64,000 bases of DNA. It comes from JAGPUQ01 sp036677085. Lineage in GTDB: Bacteria; Pseudomonadota; Gammaproteobacteria; Pseudomonadales; Porticoccaceae. A model generated the notes under the pieces. That model was not told the DNA's origin. It ran no database searches and saw only the letters and a list, made by a program, of their open reading frames with translations. Where the stretch lies: positions 62,001 to 126,000 of the forward strand of contig JAKFFI010000036.1 in assembly GCA_036677085.1 (NCBI GenBank). Direction: 5' to 3'. The position numbers were made by a program, and so were the translations under genes. This document shows positions 62,659 through 64,000 of the stretch, in pieces. Numbering within the stretch: the first letter of the stretch is position 1; each line of letters opens with the position of its first letter.

Positions 62659-63186
62659 TCAGGGATCGGGATAACGCCAGGGACTTGCCGGTTGTTGCGC
62701 GCTTTCGTCCAGGGTCCACAGCGGTATGGCGATGTCATTGCCGGCATCCTTGAACAGGATGCGCAACCGACTGCCGATGCCGACGCGCGCCACCAGATCG
62801 GGTGGCGCCAGCTCGCCGTCGGCGGCGGCCAGATTGCCCGTGATGCGCAGCGCCTCGTGCGCGGTCGGCTGGCCGCTCTGCGTATCCAGCTCCACCAGTA
62901 CCAGCATGTAGGGGGTGTGACTGCGAAAGGCCGACTGAATGGCGTGGTGCACTTCGCCGTAGGAGTGCAGCGTGCCCCTGCCTTCGACCGGTGCCCAGCT
63001 CGCGTCCGGGCTCGCACACCAGGGGCACGCCGTGGTCGGTGGGTAGCGCAGCAGATGGCAGTCATCACACTTCTGCAGGTGAAGCTGGTGGGTCGCGCAG
63101 AAGCGGAAAAAATCCTGATTCTCCCGGTCGAGATCGCTGATGCGGATCGGCATGCCGAGATAGGTGCCTTCGGTCGTCATGGCCAT
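62659..63186 (-). CDS. DUF35 (Zn-ribbon, OB-fold) acyl-CoA-associated protein
   Basis: The 175-residue protein has a zinc ribbon with Cys40, Cys43, Cys54, Cys57 (QKCDDCHLLRYPP and ACPWCAS) and an OB fold (GRGTLHSYGEVHHAIQSAFRS; YMLVLVELDT). DUF35 proteins form complexes with thiolase-like enzymes (for example ChsH2/Ltp2 of steroid side-chain degradation). The thiolase gene is directly upstream, so a joint complex is likely. CaiB follows downstream. Confidence 0.93.
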   Translation of the reverse strand: MAMTTEGTYLGMPIRISDLDRENQDFFRFCATHQLHLQKCDDCHLLRYPPTTACPWCASPDASWAPVEGRGTLHSYGEVHHAIQSAFRSHTPYMLVLVELDTQSGQPTAHEALRITGNLAAADGELAPPDLVARVGIGSRLRILFKDAGNDIAIPLWTLDESAQQPASPWRYPDP

Positions 63187-63221
63187 GGTCCTCTGCGTTG
63201 TGGTGCGCCGATGCGCAGGTT

Positions 63222-63998
63222 CTAGCCGCGTGCCATCACCATGGCCGAGCCCGTCTGCGGCCCGGCCCAGCCGAGGTTCGCGGTCAGTTCCGGATCCTTG
63301 ACCTGACGGCAGCCGCCTTCGCGATAGTCATGGCTGTGCTGGCGTTTGCCGTCGGAGCCGAGTGGACAGCTGTCGTCGATTTCGCCGCGCAGCTGCCGCA
63401 CGTTTTCGATGACCATGTTGAGGCCGTGGGTATAGCCCTCGCACAAGTGCCCGCCGCTGGTATTGTTGGGACGCCTGCCGCCCAGGCGCATGGTGCCGTT
63501 GCTGACGTAGTCGCCGCCTTCGCCCTTTTTGCAGAAGCCGTAATCTTCCAGTTGCAGCATGGTGGTGAAGGTAAAGGCATCGTAGGAACCGGTGATGTCG
63601 ATGTCCTCCGGCCCGACCCCCGCATTCGGCCACAGAATGTCCTTGCCATAGAAACCGGCGGTGGTGGAAATCGGCCCGTGCTGGTAGTGCATGTCGGTGC
63701 GCGGTTTGCTGCAGCGCCCCACCACCGACTGAATCACGGCGGGCCGCGCGCGGCAGTCGCGCGCGCGGTCGATGCCGGTGACGATGATGCAGGTGCCGTT
63801 GTCGGTTTCCACGCAGCAGTCCAGCAGATGCAGCGGCTTCACGATCATGCGGCTGTTGAGCACGTCCGCCACCGTCACCCGCTGTTTGTAATAGGCCTTG
63901 GGGTTGTTGGACGCGTGCTCACTGTGAATCACCTTGACCATGGCCACCTGTTCGGGCGTGGTGCCGTAGTCATACATATGGCGCATGAACGACTGGCT
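63222..63998 (-). CDS. Thiolase (lipid-transfer/SCPx type), 5' end outside window
   Basis: The sequence covers the last 258 codons of a thiolase-like protein; the start and the nucleophilic Cys lie right of the window. Visible features are VGPEDIDITGSYDAFTFTT, NTSGGHLCEGYTHGLN with the catalytic-region His, and MVIENVRQLRGE. The GGHLCEGYxHG form instead of the GHPxGATG of true thiolases is common in the Ltp2/SCPx branch, which can act as retro-aldolase. The partner DUF35 gene follows after 35 bases. Confidence 0.9.
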   Translation of the reverse strand, partial: SQSFMRHMYDYGTTPEQVAMVKVIHSEHASNNPKAYYKQRVTVADVLNSRMIVKPLHLLDCCVETDNGTCIIVTGIDRARDCRARPAVIQSVVGRCSKPRTDMHYQHGPISTTAGFYGKDILWPNAGVGPEDIDITGSYDAFTFTTMLQLEDYGFCKKGEGGDYVSNGTMRLGGRRPNNTSGGHLCEGYTHGLNMVIENVRQLRGEIDDSCPLGSDGKRQHSHDYREGGCRQVKDPELTANLGWAGPQTGSAMVMARG

Positions 63999-64000
63999 GA

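Overview
The window is GC-rich, densely coded chromosomal DNA with many GTG starts and many 1-4 nt start/stop overlaps. The gene content points to a gammaproteobacterium that is not an enteric: ygfZ / sdhE-ygfX / nadB / rpoE-rseA-mucD / lepA-lepB-DUF4845-rnc-era-recO-acpS / cysM-relA-mazG / adk / hemH / tsaB follow the classical gammaproteobacterial order, but a RegB/RegA (PrrB/PrrA-type) redox two-component system is also present. A P450 at the left edge and a thiolase / DUF35 / CaiB cluster at the right edge suggest an aerobic degrader of lipids, steroids or aromatics. The genus cannot be named from sequence reading alone.

Layout. 0-5.2 kb: end of a cytochrome P450 that appears to have lost its L helix, a site-2 protease, a DUF4202 protein and a YbbA/YbbP-type ABC exporter divergent from a TesA-like esterase. 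6.4-9.6 kb: a secreted four-cysteine protein of unknown function, then a TauD-type dioxygenase overlapping a LeuB-family dehydrogenase. 9.7-13.8 kb: a partner-switching set (HATPase, STAS, FHA-PP2C) beside regA-regB. 13.9-17.9 kb: argG, a glyoxalase followed directly by a 141-bp inverted-repeat element, a PGPGW-type membrane protein, ygfZ, sdhE and ygfX. 17.9-22.9 kb: nadB and the envelope-stress genes rpoE, rseA and mucD, without rseB or rseC between them. 22.9-34.5 kb: a long housekeeping run. 34.6-38.6 kb: a histone H1-like protein, tsaB, a hydroxyisobutyrate-dehydrogenase-like protein and an M18 aminopeptidase.

38.7-51.0 kb is transporter-rich: a TetR-controlled RND tripartite pump (TetR, lipoprotein adaptor, RND, TolC-like protein) and an RbbA/YhiI-type exporter (HlyD adaptor, double ATPase, two ABC-2 permeases), separated by a DUF3617 protein. 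51.1-56.3 kb looks like a copper or heavy-metal island: DUF6629, a PEMT/ICMT-type methyltransferase, a possible tiny secreted peptide overlapping a DUF2933 gene, remnants of an F-type ATPase beta subunit and of a P-type ATPase tail, an intact CopA-like ATPase with YHS and HMBD domains, and a Met-rich EF-hand protein. 56.5-64 kb carries a glucan phosphorylase, GST, MOSC protein, Ogt, an FKBP-type lipoprotein isomerase, and a CaiB CoA-transferase, DUF35 protein and thiolase (the thiolase runs off the right edge).

I saw no tRNA, rRNA, CRISPR array, intact insertion sequence or prophage. The most unusual items are the P450 deletion, the remnants at 53.3-53.5 kb, two genes (recO and the tolC-like gene) whose conserved N-termini seem to need CTG starts, several short perfect tandem repeats in promoter regions, and gene losses from conserved operons (rseB/rseC, pdxJ, rlmD).
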